From positions 1-64,000 of the forward strand of contig CACIBF010000002.1 of assembly GCA_902584815.1 (NCBI GenBank): 64,000 bases of DNA, in the 5' to 3' direction. The position numbers were made by a program, and so were the translations under genes. The notes below the pieces were generated by a model. The model ran no database searches, had not been told where the DNA came from, and saw only the letters and a list, made by a program, of their open reading frames with translations. The stretch is from an uncultured Pelagibacteraceae bacterium. GTDB taxonomy: Bacteria; Pseudomonadota; Alphaproteobacteria; Pelagibacterales; AG-422-B15. Below are positions 56,237-64,000 of this stretch, piece by piece; position 1 is the first letter of the stretch, and each line of letters opens with the position of its first letter.

Positions 56237-58879
56237 ATGGAAAATACTTTTTATACAAAGGAAAACAATGACATCAATTTGATGGACATTATCAACCTGG
56301 GGCTGGTTGTTTTATTTAGTCTAAAAAACGTTTTAATATTTATAATAACTTTCTCTCTTTTTTTAGGTTTCTTAACTACATCAACAATTGAGCCAAGATT
56401 TAATTCTAACACAAGACTTTTAATTGAACTTCAAAATATTAGTTTAAAAGATGAAAAGAATATAGATTTTTCATCTTTAAATGCACAGTCAATTCAAACA
56501 GAAATAGAAAAAATTAAATCAAATACATTAATTCATAATGTGATTACGAAGAATGACATTCAAATACCTAAGTATGAAATTTCAAAAAATAATTCTTCAT
56601 GGATAACAATTTTGGCAGATAAAATATACCATTTTTCTGGTATAAGTTTTTTGATAGGACTATTAAGTGACGCATCGTCTTCAGTGACTCAGAAAGCAAT
56701 TGAGACAACTATGGATGTAGCTTTGGACACAGTAGTTGCTAATGTCGATGAAGAAAAAATTTCTGATATAAGTAGTAAAATAAGAAATGAATTTAATTTA
56801 AGTACTGAGCAAAATAGAAGATTAGATAATCTGAAATCTAAATTTAAAACTGAAAAACCAGAAACTGAAGAAGTGATGTCATTCGCTTATGATATTCTTT
56901 CATCAAATGACTACTCTGAACAAGATATTATTGACCTAGCAAAAAATTACCTTCCTGACTCATTAAATCTTAGCGATGAAATGTTATCAAAATTAATTAA
57001 TAAATATAAAAGTCAGTATTCATTAGATGACTTGGATTTAAATTCACTGAGTATTGATAATAATAATCTTGAATTTCAATATGAATCTTCAGATGATAAT
57101 CAAAGTGACTTTGATAAAGATTTGTCCTCTAAAATATTAGAAAATGATGACTTACAAGATGAAGCTGCTATAGATGAAGCTGTTTTAGATGAGGGTAGAT
57201 CATTAGATTATTTCGAAAGAGTTGATAGTTCTGATTTTGATATGGCCCTAATTTCTTGGATAAGATCAAGTCTTGATATTTATAAAGACGAAGATTCAAA
57301 TGTCTTAAATATTAATTTTGTTTCACCCGATCCTGGTAAAAGTATAATGATATCTAATGCAATTGCTACAGAGTATTTAAATTATCAAGTCATTACTAAG
57401 GAATCTGCTGGCATGTTTTCAACAGAATATTATCAAAAAAGAATTGATAACTTGAGAAGTAATCAAGATATGCTCAGCACTCAGATATTAGAATATGAGT
57501 CAGAAAATGATATATACTCTACAAAGATTGATAATCTTGAATCTGATTTACGACGATATGAGGATGAACTAAGAGCTCTTGAGGATCAAAAAATTGAAAT
57601 TACTAAGATATATACTGAGAAACATCCAGAGGTAATTAAATTAAATATAAAATTAAATAAGAGCAAAAAAATTATTAATGATTTAATAAGTAAAATTTCA
57701 ATAGCGAGAGAGCATAATAGTAAATTAAATAAATTTGAGTCAGAATTTAAAGTCAACGAATCTTTATTATCAGCATATTTAAATAAACTGTTAACTGTTT
57801 CGTCATATAACCAATCTGATGCTAGGATATTAGAAGAGTCAGATGAAGCAATATGGGCAAATAGTAATGAAGCTATCAAAAGAATTATTTTTTATTTATT
57901 TATGGGATTATTAATATCTATAATAGTTATAATCGTTACTATTTTTATTGATTTTTATAGTTTATTTAATAGATTTCAAATCAGTTCTCAAATTAAGAGT
58001 AAAATTGGAATAGATCCATCAGGCATAGTTCCACACATAAAAAACCTCAATAAAAATCCATTAGATTTTAATTTATTAATGAATAAAGTCTTATTCGATA
58101 GTTTAAATAAGACAATTATTAAGATAACAAAGGAAAATAAGAGATCAAATAAAACGTATATTATTTCATCACCTGTTAGTTCTGATGGTAAAACACTAAT
58201 TACAATCTTATTGGCCATGGCCGCCAAAGAGGTAAATAAAAAAGTTCTTATAATTGATATGGATGAAGAAAAAAAATCATTAACAAAAAAAATATTTGGA
58301 AATAACTCAGATCAAGATGGCTTTACAGATTTTGTCGAAAATAATTATCCAATTGAAGACATTTCTAGATATATTTATTCAAAACAAAAAAATCAGCTTG
58401 ATGTAATTCCAGCTGGTAACTTTAAAAACAGTAAGTTTTGGAAAAATGATAAATTATCTGAATTATTTGAAAAAGTTTCAAAAGATTACGATTTGATTCT
58501 TTGTGATACGATGCCTATTTCATATCACCCAGAATCAATTTTAATATCTAACTATGCTGAGTATATTTTGACATTAAAATATAATTCAACTCCAATAGCA
58601 ATGGTCAGTCATATAATGGACGAATTCAAAAGATTTGATATTGAAACCCCTCAAATAATATTTAATGATATAGATTTCTCGAGTAAACGTGTATTTAGAC
58701 TTCTTAATTTCACACATGATGGAAAATATAGTTACGGCTACGGCTATGGCTACGGCTATGGCTATGGCTATGGTTATGGTTATGGTTATGGTTATGGTTA
58801 TGGTTATGGAACAAACGATGAAACTCAGACTTCAAAAATCCGTTTATACAAAAGACTCCTAAATTTATTTAAAAAATAA
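56237..58879 (+). CDS. Wzc-like polysaccharide co-polymerase / tyrosine autokinase with Tyr-Gly tail
   Basis: The 880-residue protein has TM1 near residues 23-46, a Wzz periplasmic domain, coiled coils around residues 390-510, TM2 near 550-575 and a cytoplasmic BY-kinase domain. Walker A is SSPVSSDGKTLI near 645, Walker A' VLIIDMDE, and Walker B LILCDTMP. The C terminus has 13 consecutive Tyr-Gly pairs (58733-58810), the likely autophosphorylation cluster. An acidic, serine-rich insert (about residues 145-330) makes it some 160 residues longer than E. coli Wzc. It would control chain length together with the Wza-like protein. Confidence 0.9.
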   Translation: MENTFYTKENNDINLMDIINLGLVVLFSLKNVLIFIITFSLFLGFLTTSTIEPRFNSNTRLLIELQNISLKDEKNIDFSSLNAQSIQTEIEKIKSNTLIHNVITKNDIQIPKYEISKNNSSWITILADKIYHFSGISFLIGLLSDASSSVTQKAIETTMDVALDTVVANVDEEKISDISSKIRNEFNLSTEQNRRLDNLKSKFKTEKPETEEVMSFAYDILSSNDYSEQDIIDLAKNYLPDSLNLSDEMLSKLINKYKSQYSLDDLDLNSLSIDNNNLEFQYESSDDNQSDFDKDLSSKILENDDLQDEAAIDEAVLDEGRSLDYFERVDSSDFDMALISWIRSSLDIYKDEDSNVLNINFVSPDPGKSIMISNAIATEYLNYQVITKESAGMFSTEYYQKRIDNLRSNQDMLSTQILEYESENDIYSTKIDNLESDLRRYEDELRALEDQKIEITKIYTEKHPEVIKLNIKLNKSKKIINDLISKISIAREHNSKLNKFESEFKVNESLLSAYLNKLLTVSSYNQSDARILEESDEAIWANSNEAIKRIIFYLFMGLLISIIVIIVTIFIDFYSLFNRFQISSQIKSKIGIDPSGIVPHIKNLNKNPLDFNLLMNKVLFDSLNKTIIKITKENKRSNKTYIISSPVSSDGKTLITILLAMAAKEVNKKVLIIDMDEEKKSLTKKIFGNNSDQDGFTDFVENNYPIEDISRYIYSKQKNQLDVIPAGNFKNSKFWKNDKLSELFEKVSKDYDLILCDTMPISYHPESILISNYAEYILTLKYNSTPIAMVSHIMDEFKRFDIETPQIIFNDIDFSSKRVFRLLNFTHDGKYSYGYGYGYGYGYGYGYGYGYGYGYGYGTNDETQTSKIRLYKRLLNLFKK
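58733..58810 (+). repeat. Hexanucleotide repeat encoding (Tyr-Gly)13
   Basis: Thirteen TAY-GGN units in frame at the end of the Wzc-like gene. The 5' units mix TACGGC and TATGGC, then six identical TATGGT units (58769-58804) are followed by TATGGA. The identical block suggests recent slippage expansion. Each unit is six bases, so length changes keep the frame and alter the number of phosphorylatable tyrosines. Confidence 0.95.
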
Positions 58880-58986
58880 TTAAGATCCTTGAAACTTATC
58901 TTCCAAGGAATTATAAGATAATTAAAGCTGCAATAATGAAATGTAAAAAGCGATAAGAACTTTTATTTTTCGCAGTTGTTATTCAT
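58880..58986. other. Gap with two interleaved inverted repeats after the Wzc-like gene
   Basis: No ORF is evident. TCCTTG (58885-58890) pairs with CAAGGA (58903-58908), and TTATCTT (58895-58901) pairs with AAGATAA (58914-58920). The arms interleave, so they could form alternative hairpins or a pseudoknot at the mRNA 3' end. The rest is AT-rich and should hold the promoter for tRNA-Met. Confidence 0.35.
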
Positions 58987-59063
58987 GGCGGGGTAGCTCA
59001 GTTGGTTAGAGCGGAGGAATCATAATCCTTAGGTCGGGGGTTCAAATCCCTCTCCCGCTACCA
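58987..59063 (+). tRNA. tRNA-Met, elongator type (anticodon CAT)
   Basis: A 77-base tRNA with encoded CCA. Acceptor GGCGGGG pairs with TCCCGCT with terminal G.T pairs, as in alphaproteobacterial elongator Met tRNAs. The anticodon stem GAGGA/TCCTT encloses loop ATCATAA (anticodon CAT). The T-arm has GGTTCAAATCC. The initiator is unlikely because the acceptor does not start with the C:A mismatch form. An isoleucine-2 tRNA is possible but fits the acceptor less well. Confidence 0.9.
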
Positions 59064-59217
59064 AGTTCTAGGCCAAATAATTTCCAAGCAACAGTAGATT
59101 TAACAATTATTAATATTTTAATTACAAGGAATACAGAAAGAATATTTATAAGTTTTTTCATAGAACTCTATGTAATCAATGATCTCATATAGTTCTTTTT
59201 GTGAATTTAGAAATTTA
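59064..59217. other. AT-rich gap between tRNA-Met and the GT4 gene
   Basis: I see no convincing gene or hairpin. A 39-codon minus-strand ORF (59042-59161) with a hydrophobic start runs into tRNA-Met and was not accepted as a gene. Confidence 0.5.
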
Positions 59218-60336
59218 TTATTTTGCAGCATCTAAATATTCAAAGATTTTTTTATCCCATGAATATTTTTCAATAGCAATTTTTTTCCCATTTTCTCCAA
59301 GTTGATATCGAAGTGGTTTATCTTCAATTAATTTATTAAGATTTAAAGTGATGCTTGCTTGATCACCTGATTGACATAAGAGTCCGGTTTGTCCATCAAT
59401 AATAGCGTCACCAATACCTCCGCTATTACTTCCAATAGTTGCTATTCCATGAAATGCTGCATCGATAAATGCCATACCAAAACCTTCGACTGACTCTCCA
59501 ATTAAAACAGGTGTCATTATAAAAATATCAGAATTTTTAAGAATAAGTGATTTTTCTGGCTCAGTAATCCATCCAAGAAAAATAATATTATTTTCTAATT
59601 CAAGTTTTTTTACTAGATTTTTAATTGTTTCTAGATAGGGACCTTTTCCTGCAATCAAATAGACAATATCTGGAAACTTATTTATTAATTCTTTTATAGC
59701 GAAAATTACATACTCATGACCTTTTCTTTTTTCTACCCTAGCTAATGTAGAAATAACAGGACCTTTCTTATAAATTAATTCCTTAATGTAACGTTTCTCT
59801 TCTTCCGAAATAAAATCTTTGTAAACATCAACGCCCGGATGAATTATTTCTATTTTTTTAGGATTAATTCTTAAAGAAGCCTGCATAAGATCTCTGGTGT
59901 AATTAGAATTTGCAATTATTTTATATACATCCTTATATGACCTGAGAATTCGGTTCTTTTTAAATCGAAAAATATCAAGCGTGATAGACCAATATTGCTT
60001 TGGAATCTCTGTTCCATGCGCAAGAACTAAGATTTTCTTATTTTTCTTATTGACGTATTCAATACTTTTCCATGAGTCTGCATATATAGCCTCAACATTT
60101 TTTTCTTTACAAATTTTATCAAGATATTTAGCTTTTCTAATTCTCCGTATAGGTTTCCATCCATAAAATCTTTTTATTGAATATTGAATCTTAGAGCGTA
60201 GATCCAAGTTTTCTTTTCCATCAGCGAGTACTAAAACTTCTTTTCCTATTGCAGCCAAATTTTCAGCCATGCCTGTCATCAATGCTTCTATTCCACCAAT
60301 TTTTGGCGAGAAACATTGTGTAGTTATTATAATCAC
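59218..60336 (-). CDS. Glycosyltransferase family 4 protein
   Basis: The 372-residue GT-B protein starts with a GTG (MIIITTQCFSPKIGGIEALM). It has IIANSNYTRDLM and IEIIHPGVDV near residue 165, the donor site VISTLARVEKRKGHEYVIFAI near 195, and EGFGMAFIDAAFHGIATIGSNSGGIGDAIIDGQTGLL near 282-318, the family EX7E-type motif. It probably adds a sugar to an LPS or exopolysaccharide chain, in keeping with the export pair nearby. It is downstream of the redoxin gene on the same strand with a 10-base gap. Confidence 0.92.
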   Translation of the reverse strand: MIIITTQCFSPKIGGIEALMTGMAENLAAIGKEVLVLADGKENLDLRSKIQYSIKRFYGWKPIRRIRKAKYLDKICKEKNVEAIYADSWKSIEYVNKKNKKILVLAHGTEIPKQYWSITLDIFRFKKNRILRSYKDVYKIIANSNYTRDLMQASLRINPKKIEIIHPGVDVYKDFISEEEKRYIKELIYKKGPVISTLARVEKRKGHEYVIFAIKELINKFPDIVYLIAGKGPYLETIKNLVKKLELENNIIFLGWITEPEKSLILKNSDIFIMTPVLIGESVEGFGMAFIDAAFHGIATIGSNSGGIGDAIIDGQTGLLCQSGDQASITLNLNKLIEDKPLRYQLGENGKKIAIEKYSWDKKIFEYLDAAK

Positions 60337-60346
60337 TAGGAGAAAA

Positions 60347-60907
60347 TCATTCTTTCCATTTAATTGAACAGCCTATACTAGGTATTTGTTCAATGGGACC
60401 TTTTCCAGTTTCTGCAATTTGAGACATTGCTTCTAATAATTCTTTACGAGCATTGGGAATAATTTCCATTTTAGACTCTTCAAGCCTTCCCCTATATTGA
60501 AGTTCATTATTTGAGTTAAAGCCAAAGAAATCAGGAGTACAAACAGCATCATATTTTCTTCCAACTTCTTGAGTCTCATCATAAACATAAGGAAATATGA
60601 AATTATTATTTTGTGAAAATAATTTCATATTATCAAAAGAATCTTCGTGTCCATATTTTGGATCATTTACATCATTTGACATTATAGCGATAGCACCTAT
60701 GCCTTTACTATCTAAAATTGATATATCTTCAACAATTCTATGAATAACTGATTTTACATATGGGCAGTGATTACAAATAAACATGACCAGTGTTCCATTA
60801 ATCCCTTTTATTTCTGAGAAGGAGTATGATTTTCCATCAACTCCTAACAAATTAAAATCAGGAGCTTTCCATCCAAATTCACAAATTGGTGTAGTAAGTG
60901 CGACCAT
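60347..60907 (-). CDS. Thioredoxin-fold redoxin (AhpC/TSA-like) with CxxC
   Basis: The 186-residue protein has APDFNLLGVDGKSYSFSEIKG at residues 15-35 and the redox site MFICNHCPYVKSVIHRI near 48-63, a CNHC pair in the position of thioredoxin CxxC. DAVCTPDFFGF near residue 117 holds the cis-proline region. It resembles the thioredoxin-family redoxins often annotated as AhpC/TSA-like, with unknown partner. The position before a GT4 gene says little about function. Confidence 0.87.
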   Translation of the reverse strand: MVALTTPICEFGWKAPDFNLLGVDGKSYSFSEIKGINGTLVMFICNHCPYVKSVIHRIVEDISILDSKGIGAIAIMSNDVNDPKYGHEDSFDNMKLFSQNNNFIFPYVYDETQEVGRKYDAVCTPDFFGFNSNNELQYRGRLEESKMEIIPNARKELLEAMSQIAETGKGPIEQIPSIGCSIKWKE

Positions 60908-60972
60908 AAAAATACTTTTTTGAATACATGTTTTAGTATAACTTATGATGGAATTATTAAAAATAAAATTTT

Positions 60973-61497
60973 ATGATTTATAGTTTAGGAGAGAAATGTA
61001 TATCTACTCAAGGCGATGATTTTTGGATAGCTCCAAATGCTGCGGTTATTGGAAGTATAATCCTTAAAAAAAATGCAAGTATCTGGTTTAGTGCAACGCT
61101 TAGAGGCGATAATGACCCTATAATTGTTGGCGAAAATTCAAATGTACAAGATGGCAGTGTTTGTCACACTGATGATGGTATGCCATTAACTATTGGGGAT
61201 GATGTCACAGTAGGACATAAAGTAATCCTTCATAGTTGTACTGTAGGAAACAACTCTCTGATTGGTATGGGTTCGACAGTTTTAAATAATGCAAAAATTG
61301 GAAATAATTGTTTAGTAGGCGCAAATACACTTATAACTGAGGGAAAAGAATTCCCAGACAATTCAATGATTGTAGGATCTCCAGGAAAAGTAAAAAGAGA
61401 ACTTGTAGAACAAGAAGTACAAATGATCAAATTAAGTGCATTGCATTATGTTGAAAATATGAAAAGATTTAAAGCTCAATTAGCTGAAATAATTTGA
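60973..61497 (+). CDS. Gamma-carbonic-anhydrase-family hexapeptide protein
   Basis: The 174-residue left-handed beta-helix protein has repeated hexapeptides, for example IIVGENSNVQDGSVCHTD, LTIGDDVTVGHKVILHSCTVGNNSLIGMGSTVLNNAKIG. Zinc-ligand histidines appear in VCHTD, VGHKV and LHSC. YrdA/CaiE-type members bind zinc, and only some have carbonic anhydrase activity. A CaiE-like role in carnitine metabolism is conceivable but the betaine cluster is 35 kb away. Confidence 0.9.
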   Translation: MIYSLGEKCISTQGDDFWIAPNAAVIGSIILKKNASIWFSATLRGDNDPIIVGENSNVQDGSVCHTDDGMPLTIGDDVTVGHKVILHSCTVGNNSLIGMGSTVLNNAKIGNNCLVGANTLITEGKEFPDNSMIVGSPGKVKRELVEQEVQMIKLSALHYVENMKRFKAQLAEII

Positions 61498-61515
61498 TTT
61501 AATGAGGAATATATT

Positions 61516-63180
61516 TTGACACTGACATTTGATTATATAATTGCTGGAGCTGGTTCTGCTGGGTGCGTCCTAGCTAATAGACTTTCTAAAGATCCAAACA
61601 ATAAAGTTTTACTAATTGAGGCTGGTGGTACGGATTGGCACCCATTTGTGAAAATGCCTGCTGGTGTTCTTGAGTTGATGTCTGGTGAAGGTGCGGGTAA
61701 ATTTTATAATTACGGATACTGGACTGAGGGTCAAAGTAATTTAAATAATAGAAAACTTTTTTTCCCAAGAGGAAAAGGAATTGGTGGATCATCTAATATA
61801 AATGGAATGCTTTATGTTAGAGGTCATCCGCGAGACTATGATATTTGGAGACAGCTTGGAAATGAAGGATGGTCATACGAAGAAGTTTTGCCTTATTTTA
61901 AAAAATCTGAGCGAAACGAAAATGGTAGCTCAGAATTTCATGGATCAAATGGTGAATTAGGTGTTCAAAATCCTGTTTTTGATAATAATCCTTTACACAA
62001 ATGTTTCTTAGAAGCAGGAGTACAGGCTGGTTACAAATATAAAGAAGATTTGAATGGAATAGATCATGAAGGATTTGGCCCTTGTCAGCAAACAATATGG
62101 AAGGGAAGAAGAGCTAGCACTGCGCATTCGTTCATAAGCCCAATCAAGAGTAGAAAAAATCTTACTATTTTTACGAATTCTATTACCAACAGGCTTTTAT
62201 TCGATGGAAATAAATGCATTGGTTTAGAATATTTAAAAGGTAAAAATATAAATAAAGTTTTTGCAGACAAAGAGGTTATTGTTTGTGGTGGCGCAATTAA
62301 TTCACCACAGATATTACAATTATCTGGAATTGGAAAAGCTGATTATATAAAAAAATGGGGCCTAAAAGTTGTAGCTGACTTACCAGGAGTTGGAAAAAAT
62401 CTTCAAGATCACTTGGATATATTATCGCATTATGAATGTACACAACCGGTAACTGAAGCAAAATATACTGCAGGTGGCTTAGCAATATTTAGAATGGCAT
62501 CTATTCTGGGACAATGGTTAGTGACAAGAAAAGGACCAGGTGTTGACATTGGACTTTCAGGTTTATCATTCTTAAAGACAGATGATAGTTTAGACGTACC
62601 AGACATCCAAATGCATTTTGTTGGCTCTTTATTGAAAGATCATGGCAAGACAAGACCTGACTCTCATGCTTTTAGTAATCACGTATGTATGTTACGTCCT
62701 GAAAGTAGAGGCTATATTGCATTAAAGTCGCTAGATCCAAAAGTCCAGCCAATTATTCAGCCTAATTATTTTGCAACTCAAAAAGATAGAGATACTATGA
62801 TCAAGGGTGTCAAAATGTCGAGGGAAATTATTAATCAAAAGGCTTTTGATGAATATCGTGGGAAAGAAATTAATCCAGGTGATCATGTACAGACTGACCA
62901 AGAAATTGAAGAGTTCATAAAAGGGCACGCAGAAACAATTTATCATCCTGTTGGAACATGTAAGATGGGTAGTGACGAATTTGCTGTTGTCGATGATCGA
63001 CTTAAAGTCAGAGGTGTTGAAAACTTGAGAGTTGTTGATGCAAGTGTAATGCCTACTCTGATAGGTGGCAACACTAACGCACCTACGATTATGATTGCTG
63101 AAAAAGCAGCTGATTATATCTTGGGTAACGAGGCTTTAGCTCCTCAAAATGTAAGCTTAGATAATAAATCAGCTGCATAG
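61516..63180 (+). CDS. GMC-family oxidoreductase, choline-dehydrogenase-like (second copy)
   Basis: The 554-residue flavoprotein is a paralogue of the 12594-14225 gene: IIAGAGSAGCVLANRLSKDP, GKGIGGSSNINGMLYVRGHPRDYD, GAINSPQILQLSGIG, and the C-terminal GTCKMGSDEFAVVDDRLKVRGVENLRVVDASVMP with the conserved His/Asn region. It starts with TTG, supported by a GAGGAA site seven bases upstream. Substrate is unknown; choline or another primary alcohol is likely. The penicillin-acylase-like gene starts three bases downstream. Confidence 0.9.
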   Translation: MTLTFDYIIAGAGSAGCVLANRLSKDPNNKVLLIEAGGTDWHPFVKMPAGVLELMSGEGAGKFYNYGYWTEGQSNLNNRKLFFPRGKGIGGSSNINGMLYVRGHPRDYDIWRQLGNEGWSYEEVLPYFKKSERNENGSSEFHGSNGELGVQNPVFDNNPLHKCFLEAGVQAGYKYKEDLNGIDHEGFGPCQQTIWKGRRASTAHSFISPIKSRKNLTIFTNSITNRLLFDGNKCIGLEYLKGKNINKVFADKEVIVCGGAINSPQILQLSGIGKADYIKKWGLKVVADLPGVGKNLQDHLDILSHYECTQPVTEAKYTAGGLAIFRMASILGQWLVTRKGPGVDIGLSGLSFLKTDDSLDVPDIQMHFVGSLLKDHGKTRPDSHAFSNHVCMLRPESRGYIALKSLDPKVQPIIQPNYFATQKDRDTMIKGVKMSREIINQKAFDEYRGKEINPGDHVQTDQEIEEFIKGHAETIYHPVGTCKMGSDEFAVVDDRLKVRGVENLRVVDASVMPTLIGGNTNAPTIMIAEKAADYILGNEALAPQNVSLDNKSAA

Positions 63181-63182
63181 CA

Positions 63183-64000
63183 TTGACCCGATTTCTATTT
63201 TCATTTTTAGCAATAGCTGTATTTCTGACAATCATTACTATTGTTGCCAATTTTCAAAATACAAAAAACTTTTCACCTGAAAAATTCATACAAATCGCTC
63301 AATCTTATAATTATGAGATTAAAAGAGATGAATACGGAGTACCCCATGTAATAGGAAAAACTGATAAGGATGCATCTTTTGGTTTTGGGTATGCTCAAAC
63401 AGAGGATGACTATGAAAATATTGAGTTTGCAATTAAAATGGCTAAGGGCTCCTTGTCAGATTTTGATTTCTCTTTTGAGTCAATCTCAACTCTTTATTCT
63501 CTTATTACGGGTAAGGGTGACATCTTATCCAATTTGAGCTCAATAAAGGGGGTTGAATTAGACTTTCTTATCAAATTTATGAATGTTGAAGAGGTAGTAA
63601 GTAATAAAAAAAATATAATTGACCAGAATATTATTACTTATTTAAAAGGATATGCAGATGGAATTAATTATTGGGCTGCATTAAATCCAAATAAAGTAGA
63701 TCAGTCTATTTTTCCAGTTTCTGAGAATGACTTACTGGTTGGAATGGTCTTTAGAATGCCTTTATTTTATGGTCTTGACCACTATATCGAAGAATTAATT
63801 GATTTATTATCTGATGAAGAAAAGTTAGAAGTTGCAACAAACTCTTTATCTCACCAACCTCTTATTGCATCAGTTAAATCTCATTTTAATCCTTCGGGAT
63901 CAAATGCTTTTGCAGTTTCAAAAAAACGATCTGCAAATAATGAAACTTTATTAGTCATTAATTCGCATCAGCCTCTTACAGGACCCGTAGCTTGGTATGA
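63183..64000 (+). CDS. Penicillin-acylase-family (Ntn hydrolase) protein, 3'-truncated
   Basis: The frame starts at a TTG at 63183 and is open to the window edge (272 residues). A signal anchor (residues about 4-22) precedes the acylase alpha chain: IKRDEYGVPHVIGKTDKDASFGFGYAQTEDDY. GSNAFAVSKKR near residue 240 gives the predicted autoproteolysis site, with Ser as the nucleophile of the beta chain. Members deacylate beta-lactams, quorum-sensing acyl-homoserine lactones or other amides in the periplasm. It lies three bases after the GMC gene, so the two are probably cotranscribed. Confidence 0.88.
   Translation, partial: MTRFLFSFLAIAVFLTIITIVANFQNTKNFSPEKFIQIAQSYNYEIKRDEYGVPHVIGKTDKDASFGFGYAQTEDDYENIEFAIKMAKGSLSDFDFSFESISTLYSLITGKGDILSNLSSIKGVELDFLIKFMNVEEVVSNKKNIIDQNIITYLKGYADGINYWAALNPNKVDQSIFPVSENDLLVGMVFRMPLFYGLDHYIEELIDLLSDEEKLEVATNSLSHQPLIASVKSHFNPSGSNAFAVSKKRSANNETLLVINSHQPLTGPVAWY

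Noticed and set aside
59042-59161. A 39-codon minus-strand ORF with a hydrophobic start (MKKLINILSVFLVIKILIIV)
   Set aside because: It runs antisense into tRNA-Met, lacks a good Shine-Dalgarno site and has no family features; AT-rich DNA gives such ORFs by chance.
1-64000. CRISPR arrays, rRNA genes, insertion sequences or prophage
   Set aside because: No spaced direct repeats, rRNA-like segments, transposase, integrase or phage structural genes were recognised.

Overview
The window is AT-rich, gene-dense bacterial DNA with very short intergenic gaps, few strong Shine-Dalgarno sites and many overlapping genes. The gene order tolA-tolB-pal-cpoB-tilS-ftsH-folP-glmM, with rpoH, a type I dihydroorotase and a betaine/carnitine gene set, points to a streamlined marine alphaproteobacterium (SAR11-like, HIMB59-like or a similar AT-rich lineage). 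The exact lineage cannot be fixed from this sequence alone. Both ends are cut: tolA loses its 5' part at the left edge and a penicillin-acylase-family gene loses its 3' part at the right edge.

Layout. 1-12.6 kb is a core block: Tol-Pal envelope system, tRNA-lysidine synthase, FtsH, folate and peptidoglycan precursor enzymes, PurA, sigma-32 and RluD. 12.6-26.1 kb is a quaternary-amine block: a choline-dehydrogenase-like GMC enzyme, a DMT exporter, a ProXWV-type betaine ABC transporter, and a minus-strand gamma-butyrobetaine dioxygenase / carnitine dehydrogenase / BKACE operon. Divergent from that operon are an acetoacetyl-CoA synthetase and a second dioxygenase paired with an HD-domain protein. 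That pair looks like TmpA/TmpB, the two-oxygenase route from trimethylammonioethylphosphonate to glycine betaine. Both routes would converge on glycine betaine.

26.1-36.3 kb is mixed housekeeping: an entericidin-like mini-lipoprotein, GIY-YIG protein, tRNA-Arg, TsaC, histone-deacetylase-like enzyme, XseB, two prenyl synthases, AroC, an S49 peptidase, a dimeric-type GlyRS and beta-carbonic anhydrase. 36.7-46.1 kb is an accessory catabolic island. It holds a TetR regulator, FAH-family hydrolase, aromatic-ring FAD monooxygenase, CMD-family protein, glutathione transferase, an SDR interrupted by a stop codon, a Tat-exported sulfatase, a VOC/extradiol-type protein and two unrecognised membrane proteins. 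Two nearly identical 14-bp palindromes sit at the same distance from the start codons of the CMD and SDR genes, which suggests one TetR regulon.

46.1-54.9 kb carries nadABC with a duplicated nadC tail, tRNA-Leu, a YgfZ-like protein, a glycosyltransferase 9 protein, dihydroorotase, CysQ and MnmA. 55-60.3 kb is a polysaccharide export pair (Wza-like lipoprotein and an unusual Wzc-like autokinase with an acidic insertion and a 13-unit Tyr-Gly tail), tRNA-Met and a GT4 glycosyltransferase. 60.3-64 kb holds a redoxin, gamma-carbonic anhydrase, a second GMC dehydrogenase and the truncated penicillin acylase.

I saw no CRISPR array, insertion sequence, integrase or rRNA. Many neighbours share stop or start codons. 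Seven convergent pairs overlap by exactly four bases, and two divergent pairs have start codons 0 and 4 bases apart.
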